From NCBI GenBank assembly GCA_025024175.1, contig QCXZ01000042.1:637501-701500 (forward strand): a DNA stretch of 64,000 nt. Reading direction: 5' to 3'. Below the pieces are notes generated by a model. That model did not search any database. It saw only the letters and a list, made by a program, of their open reading frames with translations, and was not told where the DNA came from. Position numbers and translations under genes: made by a program. Shown one piece after another: positions 12,928 through 24,231 of the stretch. How positions within the stretch are numbered: the stretch's first letter is position 1; every line of letters begins with the position of its first letter. The DNA comes from Rhyzopertha dominica (taxonomy: Eukaryota > Arthropoda > Insecta > Coleoptera > Bostrichidae).

Positions 12928-13329
12928 TTAAAATGTAAACTCAAAATCATAAAAAAATATTTTTGTTTCTGTAAAGTAATGTATAAAAATGACAATTAGC
13001 GTTAATATATTTATACAGTAATGTTTGATAACTATTATGGAGCTAGGATATTTAATTTTTATAATGGTAGTGTCATTGATTGGACTGGCAGCAAGAAATT
13101 GGTGATTGCAGTGCACAAATAAACCAGAGCTTTTAATTGTAAATCCAGTTAAAGTTTCAATTTTTCTTGCCAAGTCTTCATTACCACTGCCCCAACGCAT
13201 ATATTTATTGCCTTTGAAAGGCGAATGAAAAAAACTTTTAGCAAGAATGTCATAGGTATTGGGATTCCGGCGAAATACAACATGACCAACATTGGAAGCA
13301 GTTAATCTATATGATCGTTTTGGAACCAC
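12928..13329 (-). pseudogene. YqaJ-like nuclease remnant (copy A)
   Basis: The translation contains RLTASNVGHVVFRRNPN, then KGNKYMRWGSGNEDLARKIE, and GLFVHCNHQFLAASP, the conserved order of the YqaJ/lambda-exonuclease-type fold. The family uses an Asp and a Glu-X-Lys motif for metal-dependent cleavage. Here the Asp region (ASPDGL in the family) has collapsed to ASPIND and EIK has become KIK, so the copy is catalytically dead. The last 40 residues are non-homologous readthrough. It lies downstream of the transposase remnant on the same strand within one element, as in copy B. Confidence 0.75.
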
Positions 13330-13639
13330 CTCGGATTAGCAGATTAACCTAGGCTATCTTTTTCTATTTCATCAAGTCCTGTTGAAGTTTTTGGAAGCAG
13401 TACTCCCATTTACTGCTGTTTATAGTCATCATCGATGATCTGAATCGGGACCAACAGACGTGTTTTTCTTTTTTTGTGGTTGATCATCTGCGAAATACGG
13501 CTCATATCTTTTTTTGTAAATATTCCGGGGGTTCCTTTGGCAATTTTTCGATGAATTATTTGTCCCTGTTGCGTTGCTAGTCATGTTTAATAAAAGGTTA
13601 TGAACATTTTTCTCTAATCTTTTAGAGCATGTCAGTTAA

Positions 13640-13990
13640 TCGCCAAGCAAACCACATTCGTTCATCTCAGAAATGAAGTTCTCTTCGTTTGGTTTTGGTT
13701 CTGTGCAAAAGTAATTTTCACAATTTCTATGATCACCAAATACATTTGCCTTGGGCAATTTTTAGTGTCTCTAGATAATCCTGCCAATTGTTCATCAAAC
13801 GAAAAATTTTCTGTTTTTCTGAAATTTAGGGCTTTCTTTATTGCTCCTCTCATTCGCTCTATGTTAGATTTCAAACTTTTCAGCAGCTTCACAGGTAAAC
13901 CTTATTTTTTGTCGAACTTAAACGACTTTTTGCCATTTGATGCAATTCTGAGACAGTTTCTCAGCAGATGGTTTGTGCATTTGGCGAACT
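13640..13990 (-). pseudogene. transposase fragment of YqaJ-type element (copy A)
   Basis: Minus-strand translation gives RMRGAIKKALNFRKTENFS and LAGLSRDTKNCPRQ, matching the block at 38640-38960 of copy B. The following C-terminal block with NNAAETYNF seen in copy B is deleted here. Frame breaks are present. I place it with the insect transposases that resemble Mutator-like domains; this rests on motif memory rather than a search. Confidence 0.6.
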
Positions 13991-14757
13991 AGTTGTGGTC
14001 CGTAAGGTTTTGCGGTCAGAAGTCTGTCGCTGTCACCTACCAGTTTTACATACTTCAGTCCGTGCATATCAATACTTTGAAACTTTCAGCAATTATATAG
14101 GATTCCATTCAAGTAGATATTCCTTTCCAATTTTTTGTGCATCTGTGCTCTGTACTGGGATTGTTCTCTGCCTTTGCACAATTGATGCAAAATTTATTTC
14201 ACACACCTATGTATAGCAATTTCCCTGTTTTAACCCCCAAAAGTACTCTTTCCGCGTGTGTATTCAAAACTAAAACCTTCGAGTAGCATCTAAGATTTCC
14301 CTAGTGATAAAAACAAAAGTGGTGACAGTTTTAAGAAGAGACAATAAATACAGATAATTTACGACCACAATGATCGATCTGCAAATTATAAAAGGATTGC
14401 AACAAGGGGTACATCTGCATAGTTTACGAGCGCGAAGCCCCGCCCCGCAAAGGTTAACTCCCTCAGTGCTAAAATTGTTCAAATTTGATGCAACAAAAAT
14501 TCACACATGTTTTGCTTATCAAAATTAAATTTTCACCGGTGCTCTCGTCTTATTTTTCGTTTGCTTTAATCTTAATTTTTTTCTTGCACCTTTTTATATT
14601 TTTTTTCGGCAAAAGTCAGTGTGAATTTCGAAAAAGTACAATGACAACTCCCGAGAGAAATAATTTAAGCGCTCAGATAAAAAATCTGAAATCGATATGA
14701 TGAAAAATACGGATTTTATCCTGTATAAACCATGTAGAGTAGTACGTATAAACAGCC

Positions 14758-16338
14758 ATAAGAACATGAACACAGATTTCTTATGCCCGACTAATAAGCT
14801 ACCTTTGTATTATGCACAGTATTAAAGGTCCCCTAATGCCTATAGATATTAAGTGCCAACTGATAACAGAAAATGCTAGTTATTATTTACAATGCATCAG
14901 CGTTTATAACTGGCGGATGTTTCTGATACTGCTAGACCAATATTTGTCTTGCAAATTCTAAATTTCGCGGAGTCTATCTAACGTAAATATTTGCTTTTGC
15001 AATCGAGTTGCACCTCCGGAAATTCATGGTCATGTTTTGATAAAATACGCATATTCGCAGGCAAAGCATTGTGCGGGTCAGTAGCTGTACAAGCAAATAG
15101 TTTTTTGTGGTCGTGGTTTACACGCTAATAAGTTGTGCATACCTATCCAAACTAATTAATTAAATTAAATATACAAAACACTTACACGCTAATAATTACC
15201 AGGTTGTTTTTTCTCTTAAGCTGTTGAATAAAGACAATAGTTCTTTCTTTTATCAAAAGTCTTGCTAATATCTATATGAATGAAATTCACACTACTATAC
15301 CATATTTCAACGGGCATGTAAATAATTAACAAAAACGAATACATTTGTACAAGTAGTAGATTTCAAGCTTTCACTTGTAATAAATATCATACAAGGCAAA
15401 TGTCCATACCAACAGAGCTTTTATAAAAAAATATACCTTGAACGCAACTATGTGAACTAACTAATTTTTCAACAACTGGAGAAGGAGCCAGGTGTAATAG
15501 AAAATAATTTACTTTATTGCTGAGTTCAGTAGTAAAAAAAAAGTGGTATAAAAGACATTGCAGTGTTGCACGAGTATCAAGATCATAATTCCATCCTTAT
15601 CCAAATGAAATTAATATTAGTTTCCAAGGTATAATTAGTATTTTACCAGCTTAGTAACCTAAAGAAAAACTTCCTTTTTTAAATGGCACATCTACATTTT
15701 TATTTTCTGTATTGTAATAATGATACCAGTTAAAACAGCAATCCTCACGTGTCAAAAATGTAGAATATCAAATTAATTCAATATACGCCACAGTTTGGAT
15801 AAAGGAGTGGTCCTATCGCTGTTTGTGTTACAATTTGTATGCAGACGAAACAGCAAATAAGGCGTTTGTTATTAATAGAGCGTTATGCAGGACGCGACTG
15901 GATCATGTTTACGTTTGTTTGTTAGAATGCAAATGCCAGCTTAAATGTTAGATATGTTTATACGGTTCATGTAATATGTGATCGACATGTTTATTAGAAT
16001 GTATTAGTCGCGATACAACTTATATTTCAAAAGCTTAGGTCAGGTCAGTTAGCAACAGAGATCTAGTAGCCTTATGCAGGGTGTCATTATTATGAAATCA
16101 GTCCATCGTAACTTGTTATAAACGAAGTCAAAGCTTTTTTAATGAAAGTTTAGTAAATAACATCCGTCTACTTAAAATTCAGCGATTACTATTAGTAATT
16201 AATTGAAATGTGTTTTATTTAAATAGTACCTACCCCTTCATGATTCTCAAAATATTATGGAAACTTTCGTACTAGTTTTGAACCTAAAATACGTACTAAC
16301 AATAACAATATAACTCACATGTTGAGGTATGCCTTGTA
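14758..16338. other. AT-rich noncoding DNA
   Basis: No supported gene, RNA or repeat was recognised between the YqaJ-type element and the pogo element. Confidence 0.5.
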
Positions 16339-16798
16339 GGGGAGACCGGAATCAATTGTAACAGGGGTCAATTGTAACATCGGCTTTTGTGTCTCCATCT
16401 GTGGAGCAATTTACTAAATCTCTAGGTACATGTGTGTCTCCTAAGATAGTCTCCTGTCGAGATCAATCAGAATTTTGGAATGCTGTGTTGGGCGTAATTT
16501 GTGTGTTCTATTCTTTTTCTGCGCAAATTTGTAAGTATTTTATATTGAATTAGCTAGTTTAAATATGTTTAAATAAATAATGCATCTCTTGGGGCACATT
16601 TTACACTATACTAAAGTTTATAAAAGTGGGATTATGGAAAAAAAATTACGCGCGAAGTTTTCGATGCATGCGGGTGTCAGTTGTAACACATCGTCAGGTG
16701 TCATTTGTAATATGTTACAATTGACACTGTAAACTTTTCTTAACTCCCCAAAACTGATTTTTTGCGTTGTTTCAGTTACGCTTAAAAACTAGGACTCG

Positions 16799-17600
16799 AT
16801 GGTTAAACCACGTGCTAGAAAAACAAATAGAGGAGAAATACCTCAAAAAGTTTTCGAGATTGCTGTGCAAAAACTAATAAATAAAAACACATCTGTAAGA
16901 GGCGTAGCTAAGGAATATGGAATATGTCCACGTTTCATTATACAGATTTGTAAAAGCCGTGAAAAATAAACAATCTCCAAAAATTGGCTACAATCCTTAC
17001 AACAAAATCTTCAGCCCAGAGCAAGAACAGCAATTGGGTAAATACTGCGAGTATTCTGCTAAACTGTATTTTGGTCTCTCTCCAAAAGAATTGCGAAAAT
17101 TGACCTATCAGTTCGCAAAGCATATTAACTGTAAATTTCCCGAAGGTTGGGAAACTGCAGAAATGGCCAGCGCGGAGTGTTAACAGCATTTTTAAAACGT
17201 AATAATAATTTATCAATACGCACTGCAGAATCCACAAGCCTTGCGCGGGCAATGAATTTTAATCGCGAAAATTTAATAAATTTTTTGATAACCTGGCGGA
17301 TGTAATGGATAGATATCACATCAGCCCAAACAATATTTGTAACGTGGATGAAACAGTCTGTACAACTGTCCAAAAAGCTGGAAAAGTAATTTCAAAGAAT
17401 GGAACAAAGCAGGTTGGTGGGATTGTGTCCCAAGAAAGGGGTGTGCTAGTGACTTTATGTGTAGGGGTGAATGCTCTCCGACAAAGCATTCCTCCGATGC
17501 TCATCTTTCCACTGAAAAGATATCACGAACATTTCGTAATAGATGATCCTTCCGGTTGTGGCATTTTGTTTCAATTGACACCCTGTTGTGTTACATTTGA
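16799..17600 (+). pseudogene. pogo-family transposase, truncated and frameshifted
   Basis: Starting at ATG 16799, the N-terminal block MVKPRARKTNRGEIPQKVF followed by SVRGVAKEYGICP resembles the psq/CENP-B helix-turn-helix DNA-binding domain. A frameshift near 16920 leads into FSPEQEQQL and LYFGLSPKELRKLTYQFA (the linker region). After stops near 17180 comes ICNVDETVCTTVQK with the first catalytic Asp of the DDE_1 domain, then KQVGGIVSQERGVLVTLC and IPPMLIFP. The similarity ends at GCGILFQL; the second and third catalytic acids are missing. It cannot encode an active enzyme. Confidence 0.85.
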
Positions 17601-17659
17601 CACCACACGGGTGGCAATAGTAACACTACACCTTAGCACAAAAATATATATTTTTTGAA

Positions 17660-18330
17660 AAACTAAAACATATTTTTTTAAGTATGTATGCTTTTTGAGT
17701 TGCTAAAGGATGTATTTAAACACATACGCATCGCATACATACATACAATTCAAAAAGAGCATTAATTTTAGATTTAGGTCACATTTACTCCTCCCTCCAA
17801 CCTACAAGTGACCTCAACAGTTTATATGGGAAACATTTAAAAAAACTCATAATTTAATATCTAATTGCCTTAGAAATTACAAAGGAAAGAATCTTTTTCT
17901 TAGCTAGAACTACAATATTGGAGAGTTTCATCCCCCAATCTCCAATAGTACTCCTCCTCCAATAAATAAAAAAAAACTAATATTATCAAATCAAGATGGA
18001 CTTGAGGAATTATGAAGAAGGAACAAAACTAAAGTTATAGAATTAAACTACATTTCACTCCTCCAAAAAAGCTACTCCCAAAGGGGAAGTTGGAGGAAAA
18101 ATAACAAAATATGGCATGTGGGAGCTCATTTGGAAGGGCTTTTCATGTAGAATTCAAGAGATGCTTTTATTTTAGGTTTAATTTAAATTCACACTTTTTA
18201 CTAAAAATAATAAATATATGGCAGCGGGCAAAAAGTATGTTATAGAAGACCGTAGGGCTTATGTAAAAAAATAATGCAAAAACTCACGGAGCGAAGCGGA
18301 GTCACTACGGAAGCCTAGTTAAATTTACTG
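17660..18330. repeat. possible nested insert inside the pogo element
   Basis: Noncoding, compositionally distinct stretch. It holds a hairpin-like pair (GTATGTATGCTTTTTGAGTT near 17682 against a CATACATACAATTCAAAAAG segment near 17735) and ends with GGAGCGAAGCGGAGTCACTA near 18278-18300. Nothing like it belongs to a pogo transposase, so it may be a separate MITE. No target duplication was defined. Confidence 0.3.
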
Positions 18331-19458
18331 AAATTTATTGTTTCGTTTTTAAAATATATACAAAATTTTTGATTATAAATGTCGCCCCACATAATATTTA
18401 AGCATTATTTTCAACATTTATGAGCTTGGTACTCTTACTTTACAGATGTATTTTTGGACAGCAATTGATTTGATATAATATATTTCGAATTTCGAGAATA
18501 CAATTCACGATACCACATTACGCCCATTCGTTTTATCATTTTAAGTGATTCTGGTGAGCACCGCAGTTGCTTTTGCTACCTCTCCAATATAGTGGATCAC
18601 ATCAATTACATTGATGCATTAAACACTCTTTTATTTCAAAGGAATACTAGTATTGTGACTATTGTGAGTCCTCTCCAGAGTGCCCCTTCGGATTTTAGAG
18701 TGCCCACCTACATTTGGAAGTCTGGCGACGCCACTGACCGTAATACTATTTTCAATAACGTCTCCAAAAAATAAAGTCTTTATTTTGTTACAACTGATTC
18801 CGGTCTCCCCTATATGTATAAAATATATGAAAAGTTTTAAATGTAAACATAATTATACATTATAGTTTTACTGGTTGAAGATACAAAATACTTTAAAGTC
18901 TAATGAACCGTCTCATTTAAAATAATAACATTTGGTTCGTGTAAGCTATACAAGACTTTATGCCACGAATTTTCAAAACATGCGTGATCTATCCCATCAT
19001 AATCTACTGTATCTGTTTCTAGCTTTCTTTAATCCGCCAAGTTTCTTAATGAAATGCAAGACTACAGGCTCCAAAAACCGAATACCTCCCTAGCAGTGAT
19101 GGGTATTTACGCGTAAATTACAATTTTCTACGTTACACGCGTAGAAAACGTAGATAAAGCACTTTGGCGTAGATTTTGAGTAGAAAATGTAAGACGAGTA
19201 TATTATGGCTAAAATGTATCAGGTACACGCTAAACCTAAGCGTAAATTATCTTGTTTCTAATTTTCCTGCCTTGTGTGTTTCTACATGTGTCAAATTCCT
19301 TAAAATGTTTAAAATTTAATAAAGTTTTTTTAATATCTATATCACAAACTTACACAACATATTTTAGTAAGTCATCATGACATTCAAGCGGTTTTCTTGC
19401 TTCTTTATTCTATTATTATTATATCTATTGAATTCTGAACCGCATGCTTGTTTATATA

Positions 19459-20789
19459 CGAGGCATGTTTTTTAAGTAAGTACCGTTTTGGAATTAAAAA
19501 AAGACGTGCAAAGATATCGCAATAATTTTATCTTACATGAAAGCCTGTACCTTAATCTACTTTTCTACACAATTTCCGTGAATATTGAGGCACTTGTCAT
19601 AACGTGGCACCAGTTTTTGAATACCCTCCTCATAAAATTCTGCCGCCTGACTTGTTAACCACTGTATCACAAATGTTTCGACTTCGTTATCGTCTTGAAG
19701 ACGCTGACCACCCAGGTCTATCTTCAAATGCAGGAACAAATGGTAGTCGCTGGGCGCCAGATCAGGGCTGTATGGAGGATGATCTAGAGTTTCCCATTTA
19801 AAAGATTTGATGAGATCTTTGGTCCGATTAGCCACATGTGGACGGGTATTGTCATGCAGCAAAACGATACCCTTACTCAACTTGCCACGTCTTTTGTTCT
19901 GGATTGCACGACGCAGATTATTCAATGTTTTACAATAACCCGCTGCATTGATTGTCTCATTACGAGGCAGAAACTCCACTAGCAATACTCCTTTTCTGTC
20001 CCAAAAAACTGTGCACATGATTTTCCGGGCAGAAATTGTTTGCTTAAACTTCACTTTTTTGGGTGATGATGAATGTCGCCATTCCATGGATTGTTGTTTC
20101 GATTCTGGTGTGACGTAGGCCACCCATGTTTCGTCACCAGTAACAATTTGGTCTAAAAAATCTTCACCTTCATTGTGGTACCGCTCAAGGAAAGTCAATG
20201 CACCGCCTAAACGTTGGGTTTTGTGCAAATCCGTCAACATTTTCGGAACCCAACGTGAACACAATTTCCGGTAATTCAAGTTCTCGGTCACGATGCGATA
20301 CAAAACACTACGAGAATATTGAGGAAAGCAGTCGCACAATGATGAAATTGTAAAGCGTCTGTTTTCTCTCACCTTTTCGTTCACTTTTTGCACCAAATCT
20401 TCATTAACGACCGAAGGACGCCCACTCCGTTCTTCATCATGCACATTTGTGCGGCCATCTTTAAATGCTCTCACCCATTTCCTTACCATTCCATCACTCA
20501 TAATGTTTTGTCCGTAAACTTCACAGATCTCACGATGAATATCGATCGGTTTTACGCCTTTAGCACTAAGAAATCGTATAACAGCCCGTACTTCACAATC
20601 GGCGGGACTCACGATTGTCGGAAGCATCTTAAACACTCAGTAAACAACGTATACAATGAAGAATCAAACTGTAATGGCGTCAGTGCGTAGACAAGAGATG
20701 TAGGTAACCATCGCGCATGCGCGGAACGCCGACCGTAGCGCTGCGGCGGCGGAATCGCAAAACGGTACTTACTTAAAAAACATGCCTCG
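19459..20789 (-). mobile_element. full-length mariner element, copy 1 (1331 bp)
   Basis: Begins CGAGGCATGTTTTTTAAGTA and ends with its reverse complement; the TIR is about 31 bp and perfect. TA target duplications lie at 19457-19458 and 20790-20791. It contains one uninterrupted transposase ORF on the minus strand and sits inside a hAT element. A second copy, nearly identical, is at 28015-29341. Confidence 0.97.
19557..20627 (-). CDS. mariner transposase, intact ORF
   Basis: Encodes a 356-residue cut-and-paste transposase that would bind the element's TIRs in the nucleus and move it into TA sites. The first in-frame ATG (MLPTIVSPADCEV) is at 20627; the frame stays open three codons upstream to a GTG. 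Residues 1-110 form the paired helix-turn-helix DNA-binding region. WVPKML (126-131) is the mariner WVP linker. The DDD catalytic triad is Asp165 (TGDETW), Asp259 (LLHDNTRPH) and Asp294 in the YSPDLAPSDYHLF signature, with exactly 34 residues between the last two, giving the DD34D spacing. The length equals that of known active mariners. One oddity: residues after LFLHLK read IDLGG where copy 2 has KHLGG, so activity is not assured. The subfamily was not assigned. Confidence 0.95.
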   Translation of the reverse strand: MLPTIVSPADCEVRAVIRFLSAKGVKPIDIHREICEVYGQNIMSDGMVRKWVRAFKDGRTNVHDEERSGRPSVVNEDLVQKVNEKVRENRRFTISSLCDCFPQYSRSVLYRIVTENLNYRKLCSRWVPKMLTDLHKTQRLGGALTFLERYHNEGEDFLDQIVTGDETWVAYVTPESKQQSMEWRHSSSPKKVKFKQTISARKIMCTVFWDRKGVLLVEFLPRNETINAAGYCKTLNNLRRAIQNKRRGKLSKGIVLLHDNTRPHVANRTKDLIKSFKWETLDHPPYSPDLAPSDYHLFLHLKIDLGGQRLQDDNEVETFVIQWLTSQAAEFYEEGIQKLVPRYDKCLNIHGNCVEK

Positions 20790-21399
20790 TATATCCAAAG
20801 AAACTACCACTTGCTCCTTGCTGTTTTAGATCAATGTGCCTAGAGCAGCAAATAGAAGTGCTTATACCCTGTCAATATAGCACAATAAAATTGACCTACG
20901 ATTAAAAAGGTTGCTACAAAAGAACAATGGTGGCGTATGAAATTGTCTGTCTATATCATTTTATAAAGATGAAAAACAATAAAATCACTCTTTACAATCA
21001 TGGAGGAATCCATTTGACCGATTGAGGTCTCCAAAGTGACTATGACGACACGCTTGCCCTGCTTAGGCTGGTTTTCAGGCTATAATTAACGTATGCCCAA
21101 TTGCCCAAACAAATTAATATTGTTTATACATTTATCTAGTTAACTTAATTAAAATAGGGTGGTATTTCGCTTAGATAGCAAGGAGTAAAAATACTGATGA
21201 TGAACGCCATTAGAAAACTAAATATTACAATATTTTTGTTTATCTACGCAATGATATTTTCTACAGTAGACTTTCGAGGTAGAATATTACATAGTTTACG
21301 CGTAGATAATAGCGTAAGCTACATGGCGTATTTTACGCGCCCATCACTGCTCCCTAGTGAAACAATCTTTTGGCATGTATGTGTTATGCGTATTTTCTT

Positions 21400-21690
21400 A
21401 AACAGCCGGCAACGTCCTGGCTCGCTTATCAGCTGCGGCTGCCCTTTGACTTTTTTCTGCACACCGCAATGGCCTCATAATTCAAGAGAGCTGTCTTCAC
21501 CTATTGTAGCCCTCAAAAAAGAGCAGTTAAATTTTTTTCGAACTGTAATTGCATCGTATATCGTCGTAAAGCTGTCAACGCCTATTATGCCCTTAGAAAG
21601 AAGGTATTTAGATTTTTTCTGCACGCTGAACCGAATGAGATTTTACGAACCACCTGTTTCCCTTGTGGCGCCCTAGGCAGTAGTGTAGTT
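21400..21690 (+). repeat. degenerate tandem units of about 95-110 bp
   Basis: Three diverged segments share a GCTGtc..CCTATT-like start, then CCCTtagaaaga and a TTTTTTCTGCAC end (near 21435, 21490 and 21570). A 159-codon plus frame passes through but shows no domain, so it is judged non-coding. It starts just right of the hAT duplication. Confidence 0.4.
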
Positions 21691-22654
21691 TGCCAAGGGG
21701 GGCTAACTTTATTATTTTACAATTTTATTAATAAAGGTAAGTTCAGTATTGACGAACAGCTAAAAATTCAGGTACATTGCGAACCATAAGATGTTTGTAC
21801 TGAAACACAAATAGCAAAATACACTTAACTTTCCCCCCTTTCATTATAATTATTGCGTTTGCTAAGTAAACTTGACATACATGACCACTAGATATATACT
21901 TTACCTACCTTTGATTAGCGCTTCTGTGATGTAGCACTTGACAACATAAAACACTACCGTGGTTTGTTAAATGCAACTGATTGCATGTATTTATGGGCAT
22001 ACCCTGTCAGCAATAAAAGCTGTATGTTGATTAATACCTTACCTATGTAGTTCAGGGTTTTTTGTAGGAAATGGACGTAATAATAGAACAGTATTAAAAT
22101 AAACAATGATTATTATACATCGTCTTGTCGAGTATGTTAAAAGGTTTGTAGGATAGTCCCAGTTCTTACTATCTAAGAGTGCTGTGACATATTTTTATTG
22201 ACACGCGCAATACTCATTATTAATGAAATGGCAATTTATGCGTAAAAGATAACTGTACTCGTGTAGGCATTAGGCAAGATGTGTAGCTGTCTTAGGTTTA
22301 ATTATATACTTTTTTGTCGTCAACATTAGGAAAAATTTTCCTTGCTCTCAAACCATGACACTATTACCTGGTGCACCTGTATATGTTCACGTATACTGAC
22401 TAGATAGGTGATGAAATTAAACGCTTTTTTTAACAGAAGACATTATTCAGTAATTGTTCCACCCCAAAAAGCAATAATTCATATAGACGGTATCTCTGAA
22501 AAGTTTTACGAAAGACTTTATCTAAAATAAGCTAAAATAAGTCGAATTAAGTGAGCTTATTTTGATATAAATTAAAATAGTTTTTTGTTATAAGTTTAAA
22601 ACAACTCATGGGATTTTGTTAAAATTTTTGAAGTCGACATAGTTTTTGGGACAG
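21691..22654. other. AT-rich noncoding DNA
   Basis: No gene, RNA or repeat edge recognised. Confidence 0.5.
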
Positions 22655-23526
22655 GAAAAAACCTCTGCAAATTGAATCAATACTTCCACATCCAATTGTC
22701 AAAATGACATTTACGTTTTATTTCTTATACTATACGATTAGTAATCAGATTTTGAGCATTTTTCTTTTTACACATTTTTTCTAAGACAAACAGTCCTCAT
22801 GATATTAGCAAAAATAAATACATTTTTAAAATCGATTTTTTCCAAATAACTTGAAATCATTAACTTAACAAAAAAATTACAAAAGCGTTTTCTGATCAGA
22901 AATTTGATTTTCTATATAATACCAAAATTTAAAAGAAATCGTAGCAGCAGGGTCCAAAATAAGTTTTTTGGAAATATTTCGAAAATGTCAAAATTTTGGA
23001 TAAATTTTCTATGACACTTTTTGTGAGAAATTTTATTTTCTATCTGATGGCATTATCATTTTTTGAATATATTAAATATATTCGGAGGTATTTAAGAAAA
23101 ACCGTTTTCTTTAAGAGACGTTTTTTTGCTAATATCTTATAAACAGTTTGCTGTACCGAAAATTTATAAGAACTAATAATACTCGCAGTTATACTACTAA
23201 TCACATACTAAAACGAAAAAAATATAAAAAAATAAAAATTTGCAAAAGGGGTAGTTACCCCCCAATTTCGCCCCCTTCCCGATACCCTACTTACCCCACA
23301 AATAATAGGTCACTTTGGGTGGTTGAGAGTTATACGTTTGCCAAATTTCAAGTTCATATATTAAGTCTTTCGAAAGTTATCGTGTCCACAAACAATACCA
23401 CAGACACACAAGAAATTTTTTTGCTCGAATTTTGTTTTTTGCGTTTTCGACCATTTTAAAGCAAATGAGCAAATAAAAATTTTTGAAAATTTTTTTCGCG
23501 ATAAATCCCATCCGTTGGATGTTGAA
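22655..23526 (+). repeat. interspersed repeat family, copy 2 of 3
   Basis: Same orientation and order as 309-1186: begins AACCTCTGCAAATTGAATCA, then TACTTCCACATCCAATTG, and ends TCCGTTGGATGTTGA, where the terminal motif has decayed. Overall similarity to copy 1 is high along the whole length, with small indels. It carries the same C-rich tract near 23255-23280. Confidence 0.75.
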
Positions 23527-24231
23527 TGAAAATTATAATAATTGTTATTACGGACTTCCTTAATAAAGCAGGTTTCTGTGCTGCTGGAGGAAAAAGATAA
23601 AAGACAGGTAAGTACTATTAGTAAGACCTGTTCGTAAAGTTTGTATTTTACAAAAAAAAATACTTCTATGTTATTAAAAACTTGAATACTATGGTTCAAA
23701 GATAAAGAAAAGGCGGCCACCGAAAACGATTCCTTAATTTAAACTAATTAATATAAGTTACAGAAAATCGCAAATATTTTCATAGTATTATAGACAGAGC
23801 CACGATACCTAGATTATAGGTAAAAAGATGGTCAAATTTTGCTTCTAATAGTGCAAAATAAAAAGACCTTTCTTGCTAAAATTCTAAGTATGTTTTTTAC
23901 AATTTTAAAAAATCCCATTCATCTGTTTTAGTTTTTGAAGTGTAATTTTTTTTTATGAAAACTCTGCAAGCTGCAAATTTTTCGGATAACATCCAATAAC
24001 GCCATAGTGGCGAATACGGAAGTGCATTATTATATTCATTCATGATTCATCTTATAATACATTTGTATTTAAGGTGTCTGTATGCCCATATGACAAATAA
24101 CGTATGTAACATATATGTTTTAAGGCAAAAATCAAATTATCACAATTTGTTCAAAATTTCAAGTTTTCTTAAACTATGTAAACGATTAACGATATATATC
24201 ATTTCTAACAATACAAATATTTTATAATGCA
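23527..24231. other. AT-rich noncoding DNA
   Basis: Space between repeat copy 2 and the transposase relic. It may include one end of that transposon, but no terminal inverted repeat was identified. Confidence 0.4.

Larger units (their letters stand above)
12423..14757 (-). mobile_element. YqaJ-carrying DNA transposon, copy A (2.3 kb)
   Basis: Bounded by inverted ends GACTGTTCATACGTTTT and TACGTATAAACAGCC. Flanks are TTAA on the left and ATAA on the right; the second copy at 36652-39501 has TTAA on both sides. Coding remnants lie on the minus strand: a transposase-like piece (13660-13990) and a YqaJ nuclease domain (12928-13329). Compared with copy B it lacks the C-terminal transposase segment and has lost the nuclease aspartate. 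TTAA flanks suggest a Kolobok- or piggyBac-type target rather than the 9-11 bp of Mutator; the family is not settled. Confidence 0.8.
16339..18810 (+). mobile_element. pogo-type DNA transposon (2.47 kb, degenerate)
   Basis: Terminal inverted repeats GGGGAGACCGGAATCA... and ...TGATTCCGGTCTCCCC match over about 24 of 25 bp and are flanked by TA on both sides (16337-16338, 18811-18812), the Tc1/mariner/pogo target rule. Subterminal GTCAATTGTAACA-like motifs are repeated within the left 400 bp. A broken plus-strand transposase occupies 16799-17580. The right half (17660-18330) has no coding similarity, and a second set of TTGACACC/GTTACATTTGACACC motifs sits at 17570-17605, as if a subterminal end had been copied inward or another element had inserted. 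Confidence 0.85.
19094..21349. mobile_element. hAT-type DNA transposon (MITE-like), split by a mariner
   Basis: The ends are a perfect 10-bp inverted repeat CAGTGATGGG / CCCATCACTG. An exact 8-bp duplication CTCCCTAG flanks it (19086-19093 and 21350-21357), diagnostic of hAT. Subterminal ACGCGTAGA and TTTACGCG motifs recur near both ends. Without the nested mariner (19459-20789 plus one TA) it is about 0.92 kb and carries no recognisable transposase, so it is non-autonomous. Confidence 0.9.

Noticed and set aside
20388..20690. 100-codon plus-strand ORF (and its twin 28113-28364)
   Set aside because: Antisense shadow of the mariner transposase, present in both copies only because the element is duplicated.
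23361..23720. 119-codon minus-strand ORF and relatives at 1090-1275 and 40482-40715
   Set aside because: They lie in the three-copy repeat, are not conserved intact between copies and show no domain.
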